From positions 1-22,135 of the forward strand of contig DASPTT010000050.1 in assembly GCA_035623275.1 (NCBI GenBank): a stretch of 22,135 nt of DNA. The letters are read 5' to 3'. Made by a program: the position numbers and the translations under genes. The notes below the pieces were generated by a model that ran no database searches, had not been told where the DNA came from, and saw nothing but the letters and a program-made list of their open reading frames with translations. The stretch's first letter is position 1. The number at the start of each line of letters is the position of its first letter. Source of the DNA: DASPTT01 sp035623275 (lineage in GTDB: Bacteria; Actinomycetota; Acidimicrobiia; Acidimicrobiales; UBA8190). This document shows, one piece after another, positions 1-7,417 of this stretch.

Positions 1-105
1 TACACGTACCTCTGGCTGCGGCCGGGGGGGCGCCTGTCCGCCCGCGACGTGGCCAAGCCGTTCGCCGACATCTTCATGCGCGGCATCGAGTCCGGCAGGG
101 GGTGA
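1..105 (+). CDS. 3' end of a probable TetR-family regulator (partial)
   Basis: An open frame enters from the left edge and stops with TGA at 103-105, leaving only 34 residues (YTYLWLRPGG...FADIFMRGIESG). A hydrophobic/aromatic last helix ending in 'FADIFxRGI' resembles the C-terminal ligand-binding/dimerisation helix of TetR-family repressors, but the DNA-binding domain lies outside the window, so this is a resemblance only. It ends 8 bp before the convergent SDR gene. If it is a TetR protein, its position next to four genes pairs that share one operator type makes it a candidate for the local repressor (inference). The GC-rich, in-frame codon pattern supports that it is coding. Confidence 0.5.
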   Translation, partial: YTYLWLRPGGRLSARDVAKPFADIFMRGIESGRG

Positions 106-113
106 CTCCCGGG

Positions 114-926
114 TCAGGGTGCGGAGTACCCGCCGTCCACCACCAGGGCGGCCCCGGTCGTCCAGCGCGAATCCGCCCCGGCCAGGTACGAATAGGCGCC
201 CACCAGGTCGTCGGCCGCACCCAGGCCCAACGGGTGCCGCGAGGCGATGGCGTCCAGGGCCTCGGGGGACAGCTCGTCGTGGATGGCGGAGCGGAAGGTC
301 CCCGGGCACACGCAGTTGACCCGGATCCCGTCGCGCGCGTACTCCAGGGCGGCGACCTTGACGAGCTGGATCACAGCCGCCTTCGTCGCGCAGTAGGGGG
401 CCGCGTGCGACCAGGCCGTGAGGCCCGACACCGACGCGGTGAGCACGATGGAGCCCGAGCCCTGGCGGCGCATCACCGGCACGGCGGCCCGGACGTTGTT
501 GACGGCGCCGAGCAGGTTGATCCGAAAGGCGCGCTCCCAGTCCTCGGTGGTGAGGTTGTGGATGCGTCCGTTGGGCGAGAGCACGCCCGCGTTGCCGATC
601 AGCACGTCGAGGCGGCCGAATCGCTCGACGGCGCGAGCCACGACCGCTTCGACCTGCGCGAGCGCGCTCACGTCGGCCAGCAGCGTCTCGAGCTGCCCGA
701 CGTCCTCGGGCAGGGCGGCGACGGTGGCGTCGAGCGTCGCGGCGCTGATGTCGCTCAGGACCAGGTCCGTGGCCGCCTCGCCGGCGAGCCGGCGGGACAC
801 GGCCGCGCCGAGGGCGCCGCCCGCCCCTGTGATGGCGACCACCCTTCGCCCTCTGGCGGCATCGGGAGCGCCGGGAGCGCCGGGAGCGCCGGGAGCGTCG
901 GACTGCTCGGAGTTCGTCGGACCCAT
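114..926 (-). CDS. SDR-family NAD(P)-dependent oxidoreductase (SDR1)
   Basis: A 270-aa classical short-chain dehydrogenase/reductase. It should catalyse reversible oxidation of an alcohol or reduction of a ketone in the cytosol; the substrate is unknown. Visible are the Rossmann cofactor loop TGAGGALG near residues 32-39, the NAG motif, the catalytic serine region (LTASVSG) and the YCATK active site, and the C-terminal 'TGAALVVDGGYSAP' typical of FabG-like members. The N-terminus carries an unusual (GAP)4 stretch encoded by a 9-bp tandem repeat. I chose the ATG at 924-926 because a TACAAT -10 box lies 9 nt upstream and no Shine-Dalgarno is present, implying a leaderless mRNA. An upstream GTG at 957-959 would place the operator inside the gene. 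It is divergent from the E1 dehydrogenase gene, with only 38 bp between the two start codons. Confidence 0.9.
   Translation of the reverse strand: MGPTNSEQSDAPGAPGAPGAPDAARGRRVVAITGAGGALGAAVSRRLAGEAATDLVLSDISAATLDATVAALPEDVGQLETLLADVSALAQVEAVVARAVERFGRLDVLIGNAGVLSPNGRIHNLTTEDWERAFRINLLGAVNNVRAAVPVMRRQGSGSIVLTASVSGLTAWSHAAPYCATKAAVIQLVKVAALEYARDGIRVNCVCPGTFRSAIHDELSPEALDAIASRHPLGLGAADDLVGAYSYLAGADSRWTTGAALVVDGGYSAP
864..899. repeat. 9-bp tandem repeat encoding (Gly-Ala-Pro)n
   Basis: Four head-to-tail copies of GGGAGCGCC (the last with one change, GGGAGCGTC) lie inside the 5' end of SDR1. On the minus strand they encode GAP-GAP-GAP plus a DAP-like unit in a flexible N-terminal extension before the Rossmann fold. 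The copy number could vary between strains by slippage. Confidence 0.85.
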
Positions 927-928
927 GG

Positions 929-953
929 TGTACTGATTGTACCGATCAGTACA
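929..953. promoter_or_regulatory. Operator 1 between SDR1 and E1 genes
   Basis: A perfect inverted repeat, TGTACTGAT - 7 nt - ATCAGTACA, occupies nearly all of the 38-bp gap between divergent start codons. An inner, overlapping palindrome TGTACCGATCAGTACA (938-953) contains the 8-mer TGTACCGA shared with the other three divergent gaps, and its complement matches operator 2 at 15 of 16 positions. Size and symmetry fit a TetR-type dimer site. It covers both predicted -10 boxes, so binding would silence both genes. Confidence 0.75.
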
Positions 954-955
954 AT
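936..955. promoter_or_regulatory. Paired divergent -10 boxes, leaderless starts
   Basis: TACAAT occurs on the minus strand at 941-936 and on the plus strand at 950-955. Each box ends exactly 9 nt before a start codon (ATG of SDR1 at 926, GTG of E1 at 965). With transcription normally beginning about 7 nt after the -10 box, both mRNAs would begin at or within a few bases of the start codon. No Shine-Dalgarno is present for either gene, which agrees. Leaderless transcripts are common in actinobacteria. No clear -35 was assigned. Confidence 0.55.
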
Positions 956-964
956 GCACGTCCG

Positions 965-2956
965 GTGAGTGTCGACCCGTCCCCCGCCCTGGCGTTCTCC
1001 GTCGCCGATCTCGTCGAGATGCACCGGCGGATGCAGGTGATCCGCGGCTTCGAGCAGCGGGTGGCCGACCTCTATCGCAACGGCGAGATCGCGGGGTTCG
1101 TGCACCTCTCGATCGGCCAGGAGGCGGCGGCCGTCGGGGCCTGCTGGCCGCTGCAGCCGACCGACGTCATCACCTCCACGCACCGCGGCCACGGCCACTG
1201 CCTGGCCAAGGGCATGGACCCCCTCGGCATGTTCGCCGAGCTGATGGGCAAGGACCAGGGGACCAACCGCGGCCGCGGGGGCTCGATGCACATCGCTGAT
1301 CCCAAGCTCGGCGTCTACGGTGCGAACGGGATCGTGGCCGCGGGGTTGCCCATCGCCACGGGCGCGGCCACCGCCGCGCAGCTCCGCCACGACGGCACGG
1401 TCGTGGTGGCGTTCTTCGGCGACGGGGCGCCGGCGCAGGGCGCCTTCCACGAGTCGCTGAACCTCGCCGCGGTGTGGGACCTCCCGGTGGTCTTCTTCTG
1501 CGAGAACAACGGCTACGCCGAGTTCTCCCCCGTGTCTGCCCAGCACGGGGCGCCGCTCGAGCAGCGGGCGGCTGGCTACGGCATTCCATACGTCGGGGTG
1601 GACGGCAACGACGCCGCGGCGACCGCCGCCGTCATGGAGGACCTCGTGACGGCGGCGCGCGCAGGACGCGGCCCCGTCGTCGTGGAGGCCGCCACCTACC
1701 GCTGGCACGGCCACTACGAGGGCGACCCCCAGCGCTACCGGGCACCGGAGGAGGTCGATGCATGGAAGGCGCGAGACCCCCTGCTGGTGCTCGCGGCGCG
1801 GCTGGCGGCGGCCGGTGTCGGGGACGACGACCTCAAGGCGCTCGAGGCGTCGGTGGCCGACGAGCTCGACGGCGCTCTCGAGGCGGCGCGCCGGCTCGCC
1901 GCCCCCGATCCGGCCACGGTGAGCGATGACGTCGTTCGCACGCGGCCGAGGCGCGACGAGCCTGCGACGCCCGACGAGTCGGCGCCGGTCTTCCGCACGA
2001 TGGACGCCATCCGCAGCGCGCTGGAGGCCGAGATGGACGGCGACGAGCGCGTCTTCGTGGCAGGCATCGACGTGGGCGAGGGCGGCAACGTCTTCGGCCT
2101 CATGCGCGGGCTGCGCGATCGGTTCGGCGACCGCGTGCGTGACACCCCGATCTCCGAGATGGCCGTCGTGGGATGCGGCGTCGGCGCGGCCATGGCCGGG
2201 ATGCGGCCGGTGGTCGAGCTCATGTACCTCGACTTCCTCGGCGTGTGCTTCGACCAGCTGCTCAACCAGGCCGCCAAGATGACGTTCATGACCGGGGGGT
2301 CGGCCCAGATGGCGCTCACCGTGCGTACCCAGTTCGGCGCCGGGCGCTCCTCTGGGAGCCAACACAGCCAGAGCCTGGAGGCGCTCCTGGCCCACGTCCC
2401 CGGCCTGAGCGTCGTCATGCCTTCGACCCCTGCCGACACCTACGGCCTCCTGCGCGCCGCTGTCCAGGACCCCAACCCGGTGGTCTTCATCGAGAACCGG
2501 CTGCTCTACGGCATGAAGGGGCCGCAGCCGCCCGCCGACCACGTCCTGCCCATCGGCGCGGCCGCCGTGGTGCGCCCCGGGTCCGACCTCACGGTGGTCT
2601 CCGTCTCGCGGATGGTCCACGAGGCGATCGCCGCGGCAGAGGCGGTGGCCGGGGACGGGATCTCCGCCGAGGTGATCGACCTGCGGACGGTGGCTCCCCT
2701 CGACGTCGACACGATCCTGGCCTCGGTGGCCAAGACCGGCCGGCTCCTGGTCGCGCACGAGGCGGTCGTCCCGTTCGGCATCGGTGCCGAGATCGCCGCC
2801 GTCGTGGCCCGCGAGGGCTTCTGGGACCTCGACGCGCCCGTCGAGCGGGTCGGCGCCCTGGCCACGCCACCGCCCTACGCGCCGGAGCTCGAGCACGCCT
2901 GGCTGCCCGATCGCGGCGACATCGCCGCGGCCCTGCGGCGGCTGGCCGCCATCTGA
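965..2956 (+). CDS. 2-oxo acid dehydrogenase E1, fused alpha-beta subunits
   Basis: A 663-aa thiamine-diphosphate enzyme in which the E1 alpha and beta chains, usually separate proteins, are joined. The alpha half (about 15-320) has the TPP/Mg signature GDG at 152-154 ending in NN at 181-182. The beta half (about 342-663) begins 'FRTMDAIRSALEAEM' and has TPISE (Glu about 398), as in the beta subunits of branched-chain, acetoin or pyruvate dehydrogenases. It would oxidatively decarboxylate a 2-oxo acid and pass the acyl group to a lipoyl E2, but no E2 or E3 gene is in the window. The GTG start has no Shine-Dalgarno and lies 9 nt after a TACAAT box, so it is probably leaderless. The substrate cannot be read from sequence; a branched-chain or ring-cleavage-derived 2-oxo acid is plausible. 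Confidence 0.88.
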   Translation: MSVDPSPALAFSVADLVEMHRRMQVIRGFEQRVADLYRNGEIAGFVHLSIGQEAAAVGACWPLQPTDVITSTHRGHGHCLAKGMDPLGMFAELMGKDQGTNRGRGGSMHIADPKLGVYGANGIVAAGLPIATGAATAAQLRHDGTVVVAFFGDGAPAQGAFHESLNLAAVWDLPVVFFCENNGYAEFSPVSAQHGAPLEQRAAGYGIPYVGVDGNDAAATAAVMEDLVTAARAGRGPVVVEAATYRWHGHYEGDPQRYRAPEEVDAWKARDPLLVLAARLAAAGVGDDDLKALEASVADELDGALEAARRLAAPDPATVSDDVVRTRPRRDEPATPDESAPVFRTMDAIRSALEAEMDGDERVFVAGIDVGEGGNVFGLMRGLRDRFGDRVRDTPISEMAVVGCGVGAAMAGMRPVVELMYLDFLGVCFDQLLNQAAKMTFMTGGSAQMALTVRTQFGAGRSSGSQHSQSLEALLAHVPGLSVVMPSTPADTYGLLRAAVQDPNPVVFIENRLLYGMKGPQPPADHVLPIGAAAVVRPGSDLTVVSVSRMVHEAIAAAEAVAGDGISAEVIDLRTVAPLDVDTILASVAKTGRLLVAHEAVVPFGIGAEIAAVVAREGFWDLDAPVERVGALATPPPYAPELEHAWLPDRGDIAAALRRLAAI

Positions 2957-2982
2957 CGCGGCGGAACGCCTGCCCCCGTCGC

Positions 2983-4129
2983 TCAGCAGCCCAGGGCCCG
3001 GGCGATCACCAGGTGCTGGATCTCGTTGGTGCCCTCGCCGATCTCCAGGACCTTCGAGTCGCAATAGAAGCGGGCCACCGGTGTCTCGAGCATGTAGCCG
3101 ACGCCACCGTGGATCTGGACCGCCTCCGACGCGGCCCATGTCGCGGTGCGGCTGGCCTTGAGCTTGGCCATCGCCGCCTCCTTCTGGAACGGCTCACCGC
3201 TGTCGCGCAGGTAGGCGGCCCGGTAGGTGAGCCAGCGCGCCGCCTCGAGCTCGGTGGCGATGTCCGCCAATTTGAACTGCACGGCCTGGAACTTGGAGAT
3301 GGGCTGGCCGAACTGGGTGCGCTGGCGGGCGTAGTCGGTGGCCAGGTCCAAGACGGCTCGGGTCAGGCTGAGCGACAGGGCGGCGATCGAGATGCGGCCG
3401 ACCTCCAGCGTGCGCAGGAACTGGCTGAGCCCGAGGTCGGGGTCGCCCACGAGATGGTCGTCGGGCACCCAGACGTCCTCGAAGGACAGCTCGCGCGTGT
3501 CGAGGCCGCGCCACCCGATGCCCCGCATCTTCGGGCCCAGCGTGAATCCGGTCGTGTCCCTTTCGACGACGAAGCTGGCGTAGGTCGGCGGGCCATCGGT
3601 GGGTCCCGTGCGGGCCAGCAGCGTCACCCCGAAGGACATGTCCGTGCCGGCGTTGGAGATGAACGTCTTACGGCCGTTGATCAGCCAGCCGCCGTCGCGC
3701 CGCTCGGCACGCGTCCGGATCCCTCGGGCGTCGGAACCGGCGTCGGGCTCGGTGAGCCCGAACGCACCGAGGGCGCGCCCCTCGGCCAGCGGGCGCAGCC
3801 AGCGCTCACGCTGCGCGTCGTCGCCGAAGAGGTACAGCGGCAGGGAGCCGATCGTCACGTGCGCCTGCCACGCCGCCGCCACCGACTGGTCGGCGAGCCC
3901 GATCTGCTCCATGGCGGCGACGAAGCCGACGGTGGACATGCCGATCCCGCCCCACTCCTCGGGGACGAGCATGCCGAGCAGTCCCAGCTCGCCCATCTCG
4001 CGCAGGAGGTCGATCGGACAGCGGCCCTCCTCCCAGGCGAGCGGGGCCCGCGACGCGATCTCGTTGCGGGCGAAAGTCGCGGCAGAGCCCGACCAGATCG
4101 CGCTCTCGTTCCCCCAGTGAGAGGTCCAT
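2983..4129 (-). pseudogene. Acyl-CoA dehydrogenase, interrupted by a 1-nt frameshift
   Basis: FAD-dependent acyl-CoA dehydrogenase, which introduces the 2,3-double bond in acyl-CoA beta-oxidation. The uninterrupted part (2983-3996, 337 aa from an internal ATG) has the AFGLTEPDAGSD flavin motif, the substrate loop, the RTQFGQPIS helix and the C-terminal GEGTNEIQ, whose Glu is the usual catalytic base position in many members. The missing N-terminus is present in another frame: from ATG 4127-4129 it reads MDLSLGERERDLVGLCRDF, then shifts. Removing one A of the AAA at 4073-4075 restores ...RDFARNEIASRAPLAWEEGRCPIDLLREMGELG and gives 381 aa, a normal family length. It is either a sequencing error or a recent inactivation. 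The original start lies 8 nt after a TAGACT -10-like box, divergent from the aldolase gene. It converges on the E1 gene with 26 bp between. Confidence 0.8.
4073..4075 (-). other. Frameshift site in acyl-CoA dehydrogenase
   Basis: AAA (TTT on the coding strand, within GACTTTCGCC). Deleting one base joins the conserved N-terminal helix RDF to ARNEIA in a single frame and makes the gene length (4129 to 2983, minus one) divisible by three. Confidence 0.8.
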
Positions 4130-4143
4130 GGGTCCCGAGTCTA

Positions 4144-4159
4144 TGGACTGATCGGTACA
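4144..4159. promoter_or_regulatory. Operator 2 with divergent -10 boxes
   Basis: TGGACTGATCGGTACA differs at one position from the complement of the inner palindrome of operator 1. It contains the shared 8-mer TCGGTACA at 4152-4159. The following bases extend an identical 14-mer, TCGGTACAAGGCCC, with operator 4. Flanking -10-like boxes are TAGACT on the minus strand (4143-4138, 8 nt before the acyl-CoA dehydrogenase ATG) and TAGGAT on the plus strand (4167-4172, 7 nt before the aldolase ATG), again compatible with leaderless or nearly leaderless transcripts. Confidence 0.65.
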
Positions 4160-4179
4160 AGGCCCGTAGGATCTCTCCC

Positions 4180-4947
4180 ATGGCGTCCGATCGCGTCCCG
4201 CACAAGTACCCGAAGTTCGACACGCCGGAACAGGAGCGCCAGCACCGCAAGCAGCGGCTGGCCGCCGCCTTCCGCCTGTTCGGGCAGTTCGGCTTCGACG
4301 AGGGCGTGGCCGGCCACATCACCGCCCGCGACCCCGAACGCCTCGACCACTTCTGGGTCAATCCGCTGGGCATGAACTTCAAGCAGATCCGGGTGAAGGA
4401 CCTGCTCCTCGTCAACGACCAGGGCGACGTCGTCGAGGGCGACTGGCCGGTCAACAAGGCCGCGTTCGTGATCCACTCGCAGATCCACGCCGCCCGCCCC
4501 GACGTCGTGTCCGCCGCGCACGCCCACTCCGTCTACGGCAAGACGTGGTCGTCGCTGCGCCGGACCCTCGATCCGCTCACGCAGGACTCGTGCGCCTTCC
4601 ACGGCGACCATGCCGTGTTCGACGACTACACCGGCGTCGTCCTCGACCTGGAGGAGGGCAAGCGCATCGCCCATGCGCTCGGTGGGCGCAAGGCGGCCAT
4701 CCTGTCGAACCACGGCCTGCTCACGGTCGGCCACAGCGTCGACGAGGCGGCGTGGTGGTTCATCACCATGGAGCGCACGTGCCAGGCGCAGCTGCTGGCC
4801 GAGTCGGCCGGCACCCCGGTGCTCATCGACCCCGATCAGGCGGAGAAGACCGCCGGCCAGGTCGGCAACCACGTCGCCGGCTGGTTCTCGTTCCAGCCGC
4901 TCTACGACTGGGTCGTCGCCCAGCAGCCCGACCTTCTCGACGAGTAG
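4180..4947 (+). CDS. Class II aldolase/adducin-family protein
   Basis: A 255-aa cytosolic protein with the class II aldolase/adducin fold. Members are Zn-dependent aldolases, epimerases, dehydratases or decarboxylases acting on hydroxy- or oxo-carbon acids. Seen are GHIT near 45-48, the metal ligands HAH at 114-116, a further His in SNHGLL (178), and conserved IHSQIHAARPDV around 98-110. Its length is normal. The ATG at 4180 begins MASDRVPHKYPKFDTPEQER; an AGGA at 4168-4171 could be a ribosome site, but the same bases form a TAGGAT -10 box. It is divergent from the acyl-CoA dehydrogenase across operator 2 and convergent with SDR2. The exact reaction is unknown; in this context C-C bond cleavage or decarboxylation of a degradation intermediate is an inference. 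Confidence 0.87.
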   Translation: MASDRVPHKYPKFDTPEQERQHRKQRLAAAFRLFGQFGFDEGVAGHITARDPERLDHFWVNPLGMNFKQIRVKDLLLVNDQGDVVEGDWPVNKAAFVIHSQIHAARPDVVSAAHAHSVYGKTWSSLRRTLDPLTQDSCAFHGDHAVFDDYTGVVLDLEEGKRIAHALGGRKAAILSNHGLLTVGHSVDEAAWWFITMERTCQAQLLAESAGTPVLIDPDQAEKTAGQVGNHVAGWFSFQPLYDWVVAQQPDLLDE

Positions 4948-4977
4948 GGGCGGTTCCTCGACGAGTAGGGGCGGTTC
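4936..4977. repeat. Perfect 21-bp tandem duplication at the aldolase stop codon
   Basis: Two identical 21-bp units, 4936-4956 and 4957-4977, each contain the codons for LDE, the TAG stop and the sequence AGGGGCGGTTC. The second copy sits after the stop, so the protein end is unchanged. This looks like a recent slippage or duplication event in the convergent intergenic region. Confidence 0.9.
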
Positions 4978-4993
4978 GGGCCGTTGTCCGCCC
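4969..4993. terminator. Possible bidirectional stem-loop terminator
   Basis: GGGCGG (4969-4974) can pair with CCGCCC (4988-4993) across a 13-nt loop in the gap between the convergent aldolase and SDR2 genes. There is no U-tract on either side, so this is a weak call based on position and GC stem only. Confidence 0.3.
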
Positions 4994-5014
4994 GGCGGCG
5001 GGTGCGGGGCGCGG

Positions 5015-5950
5015 CTATGCGTCTTGCGGCAGGTGCGAAAGGAAGGCGGCCGACCACGCGGGCAGGTCGGCAGGCACGCGGTAGCCGCTCTCGTCGTTGA
5101 TCGCCGCCCAGTTGGCGGCCACCTCCTCGACGGTCGGGCCCGGGCCGTCGCCCGAGCCCCCGTCCGGATGGACGTAGCCCGGGGCGCAGGCGATGAACAT
5201 GCGGGCGAAGCGCCCCGCGCCCGCGGCGTACATCTCGCCGGTCACGGGGCAGGTCTCGTGGGCCAGGTACGCCACCAGGGGCGCCACGAGATGCGGCGCC
5301 ATCGGGCCTGCGTCCGCCTCGCCCCCGTGGTCGGCGGCCGGGCCCGCCATCCTGGTCATGGCGGCCGGCGCCACCAGGTTGACCTTGATCCCGTGGGGGG
5401 CGCCGGCGGTGGCCAGGCTCCGCGCCAGACCGACGACACCGGCCTTGGCGGTGGCGTACGAGGTGTTGTTGGGCAGCCCGAACATCCCGCTCGACGTCGT
5501 CATCACGATGCGGCCGTAGCCCCGCGCCGCCATGAGGGGCCATGCGGCCCGGGCGGTGTGGAAGGAGCCGCCCACGTGCACCGCCCAGTGGCGGGCCAGG
5601 TTCTCCTCGTCGGCCTCGGGGAAGCCCGCCCACCGGACGATCCCGGCGTTGTTCACCAGGACGTCGATGTGCCCGAAGCGCTCGACGGCGGCGTCGACGA
5701 GCGACCGCGCGCCCGCCGTGGAGGACACGTCGGAGGTGTCGGCGAGCGCTGCGCCGCCGGCCCGTTCGATCTCGGCGGCGACGCCGGACGCCGGCGCCGC
5801 GTCGGACCCGGATCCGCCGATCGAGCCTCCGAGGTCGTTGACGACGACGCTCGCGCCGCGCTGCGCCAGGAGGAGCGCGTAGGAGCGGCCGATGCCCCGC
5901 CCGGCACCGGTGACCACGGCCACACGTCCGTCGAAGCGGAGCTCGGTCAC
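5015..5950 (-). CDS. SDR-family oxidoreductase, HSD17B4-like (SDR2)
   Basis: A 311-aa short-chain dehydrogenase of the subgroup resembling the dehydrogenase domain of peroxisomal multifunctional enzyme type 2 (HSD17B4), which oxidises 3-hydroxyacyl-CoA or hydroxysteroids. Seen are TGAGRGIG at 14-21, the diagnostic VVVNDLGGS after beta-2, NNAG, the TSS serine and YATAK. The GTG at 5948-5950 was chosen because the fold begins at once (VTELRFDGRVAVVTG); longer in-frame starts would run into the amidohydrolase gene. No good Shine-Dalgarno is seen. It lies 34 bp downstream of the amidohydrolase on the same strand, so is probably co-transcribed from the operator 3 promoter. It is a paralogue of SDR3 at 14154-15092, with a similar extended C-terminus containing AGRFAR. 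Confidence 0.88.
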   Translation of the reverse strand: MTELRFDGRVAVVTGAGRGIGRSYALLLAQRGASVVVNDLGGSIGGSGSDAAPASGVAAEIERAGGAALADTSDVSSTAGARSLVDAAVERFGHIDVLVNNAGIVRWAGFPEADEENLARHWAVHVGGSFHTARAAWPLMAARGYGRIVMTTSSGMFGLPNNTSYATAKAGVVGLARSLATAGAPHGIKVNLVAPAAMTRMAGPAADHGGEADAGPMAPHLVAPLVAYLAHETCPVTGEMYAAGAGRFARMFIACAPGYVHPDGGSGDGPGPTVEEVAANWAAINDESGYRVPADLPAWSAAFLSHLPQDA

Positions 5951-5984
5951 CGGGGGCACGTGGCGGACGCGGCCGGCGCGCCGG

Positions 5985-7241
5985 TCAGGCGGCGACGTGG
6001 ACGTCGTAGCCCAGGAGCCCGGCGAGGGTGCCGCCGAGGATCGCCCGCCGCTCGTCCTCGGGCACATCCGCGAATTGCGCGGCGATCAGCTCCCGGCTCC
6101 CGCGGAAGGTCCCCTCGGCATGCGGGTAGTCGTTGCCCCACACGATCGCCGAGGGCCCGGTGATGTGCCGGGCCGCCACCGCCACCGGGTCGTCCTGGAA
6201 CGACACGTGGAATTGGCGCCGGACGTACTCGCTCGGTGTGAGCGGGTAGGGCCACTTCTCGTTCAGGCGGAACAGCTGCGCCATCCCCGGCTGGTCGTTC
6301 GCGGGACGGGTGTCGTCCCATTGCCCGAGCCACCAGTCGGCGTCCTGGCCGATGCCCGTCACCCAGCACTTGTCCATGGAGCCCACGAGCGAGGCCAGCC
6401 AGTGGGCGTTGAACTCGATCAGCGCGAAGTGCAGCTCGGGATAGCGCTCGGCGACCCCTCCGCCGATGAGCTCGCAGATGACCTGCTGCGGGACGATGGT
6501 GCTGTAGACGCACTGGGTGACCATCCGCCTGGAGGCGGACTTCTCGGTCATCGGCAGGTTGACCTGCGCAGCATTCTCCTTGACGACCTTGAGCGTGGTG
6601 GCGTCCGGCTCGTTCACCTTGACGCCGCCGGTCTGGGTGTGGATGAACACGTGCATCCCGCTGGCCTGTGCCGCGGCCCACACCGGGTCGAACTCCCGCG
6701 AGTAGTACGGCTTGGGCGGCACCGCCGGGAGGAGGATCGCCCGGAAGCCGGCCGCCGCGACGCGATCGATCTCGGCGACGGCGTCCGCGACATCGGTGAT
6801 CGGCACCGGCGCCGTGGGCACGATTCGCGAGAAGTGCGGGCTGAACCGCTCGACGACGTAGTCGTTGTACACGCGGGCATGGGCCATGGACAGCTCGTGG
6901 TCGTCGGAGTAAAGCCCGAACAGCGACAGGTTCGGGTGCATGACGGCGACGTCGACCCCGTCGACGTCCATGTCCTCGATGATCAGCTCGGGGTCCCCCT
7001 CGGGGGTGCGTCCGCTCGTCTGGCGGTAGCGGGAGATCGTCCAGCCCTCGAACCCCGGCGTGTGCAGCCGCCGGAACACGCGGGCGCCGCCTTCGACGAA
7101 CGGCTCGATCTCGAAGTCCTCCTCCCACACCCCTCGGTCCCGCAGGTGCTTCGGGAGACGGGTGACGAAGAGGTCCGTGGGCTCGAGGATGTGCCCGTCG
7201 GCGGACACGATGAAGTCCTTCTTCTCCGGCTTCTCCGGCAT
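5985..7241 (-). CDS. Amidohydrolase-family metal-dependent hydrolase/decarboxylase
   Basis: A 418-aa protein of the amidohydrolase-2 type (TIM-barrel; related to aminocarboxymuconate-semialdehyde and 5-carboxyvanillate decarboxylases). The N-terminal metal motif is SADGHILEP (Asp15, His17, Glu20); further conserved pieces are FIHTQTGG, ALIEFNAHW and the late aspartate in VWGNDYPHAEG. Such enzymes hydrolyse or decarboxylate ring-derived acids in the cytosol. I chose ATG 7239-7241 because AGGGAGGA lies at 7249-7256, 7 nt upstream; a GTG two codons earlier is too close to it. A TAACAT -10 box on the minus strand (7275-7270) overlaps operator 3. It is first gene of a likely two-gene operon with SDR2. 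The substrate is not determinable. Confidence 0.88.
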   Translation of the reverse strand: MPEKPEKKDFIVSADGHILEPTDLFVTRLPKHLRDRGVWEEDFEIEPFVEGGARVFRRLHTPGFEGWTISRYRQTSGRTPEGDPELIIEDMDVDGVDVAVMHPNLSLFGLYSDDHELSMAHARVYNDYVVERFSPHFSRIVPTAPVPITDVADAVAEIDRVAAAGFRAILLPAVPPKPYYSREFDPVWAAAQASGMHVFIHTQTGGVKVNEPDATTLKVVKENAAQVNLPMTEKSASRRMVTQCVYSTIVPQQVICELIGGGVAERYPELHFALIEFNAHWLASLVGSMDKCWVTGIGQDADWWLGQWDDTRPANDQPGMAQLFRLNEKWPYPLTPSEYVRRQFHVSFQDDPVAVAARHITGPSAIVWGNDYPHAEGTFRGSRELIAAQFADVPEDERRAILGGTLAGLLGYDVHVAA

Positions 7242-7273
7242 GACCACGTCCTCCCTGCGCGCCAGCTGGATGT

Positions 7274-7293
7274 TAGACCAACCGGTCGGTACA
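7274..7293. promoter_or_regulatory. Operator 3 between amidohydrolase and cyclase genes
   Basis: A 20-bp near-palindrome with arms TAGACCA and CGGTACA around a central ACCGGT. Its complement matches operator 4 at 19 of 20 positions. It contains the shared TCGGTACA (7286-7293). It overlaps the TAACAT -10 box of the amidohydrolase operon, consistent with repression by a TetR-type dimer. Confidence 0.75.
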
Positions 7294-7320
7294 TGAAATG
7301 CTGAGGGCCGCCGGTCGAAA

Positions 7321-7398
7321 GTGCCGGAAAGTGCCCGAGGGTCCCGGAAGGTGCCCGAGGGTCCGTGAAGGTGCCCGAGGGTCCCGAAGGTGCCCGTG
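7321..7398. repeat. 20-bp tandem repeat in the cyclase leader
   Basis: Units beginning GTGCCCGAGGGTC lie at 7331-7350, 7351-7370 and 7371-7389, flanked by partial copies at 7321-7330 and 7390-7398. Each unit contains a GAAGG, giving several weak Shine-Dalgarno-like sites. The array fills the gap between operator 3 and the cyclase start. It is in the wrong place and too short in unit for CRISPR, with no spacers. Confidence 0.85.
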
Positions 7399-7417
7399 CG
7401 ACCAGGGAGGAATGGAC

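Noticed and set aside
755..3139. Long open frame of 794 codons on the minus strand opposite the E1 gene
   Set aside because: It is a GC-driven shadow. Its translation is low-complexity Arg/Gly/His-rich without any motif, while the plus strand has a complete E1 enzyme.
2173..4179. A very long plus-strand frame joined upstream of the aldolase gene
   Set aside because: Residues before ATG 4180 are the antisense of the acyl-CoA dehydrogenase and an out-of-frame part of E1. Only the 255-aa aldolase portion has family motifs.
7321..7398. Possible CRISPR array
   Set aside because: The units abut directly with no spacers, are only 20 bp, and no cas genes are present.
7298..7417. Longer start for the cyclase gene
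   Set aside because: The extra residues translate the 20-bp tandem repeat into a basic low-complexity peptide, and the strong ribosome site lies downstream at 7405-7410.
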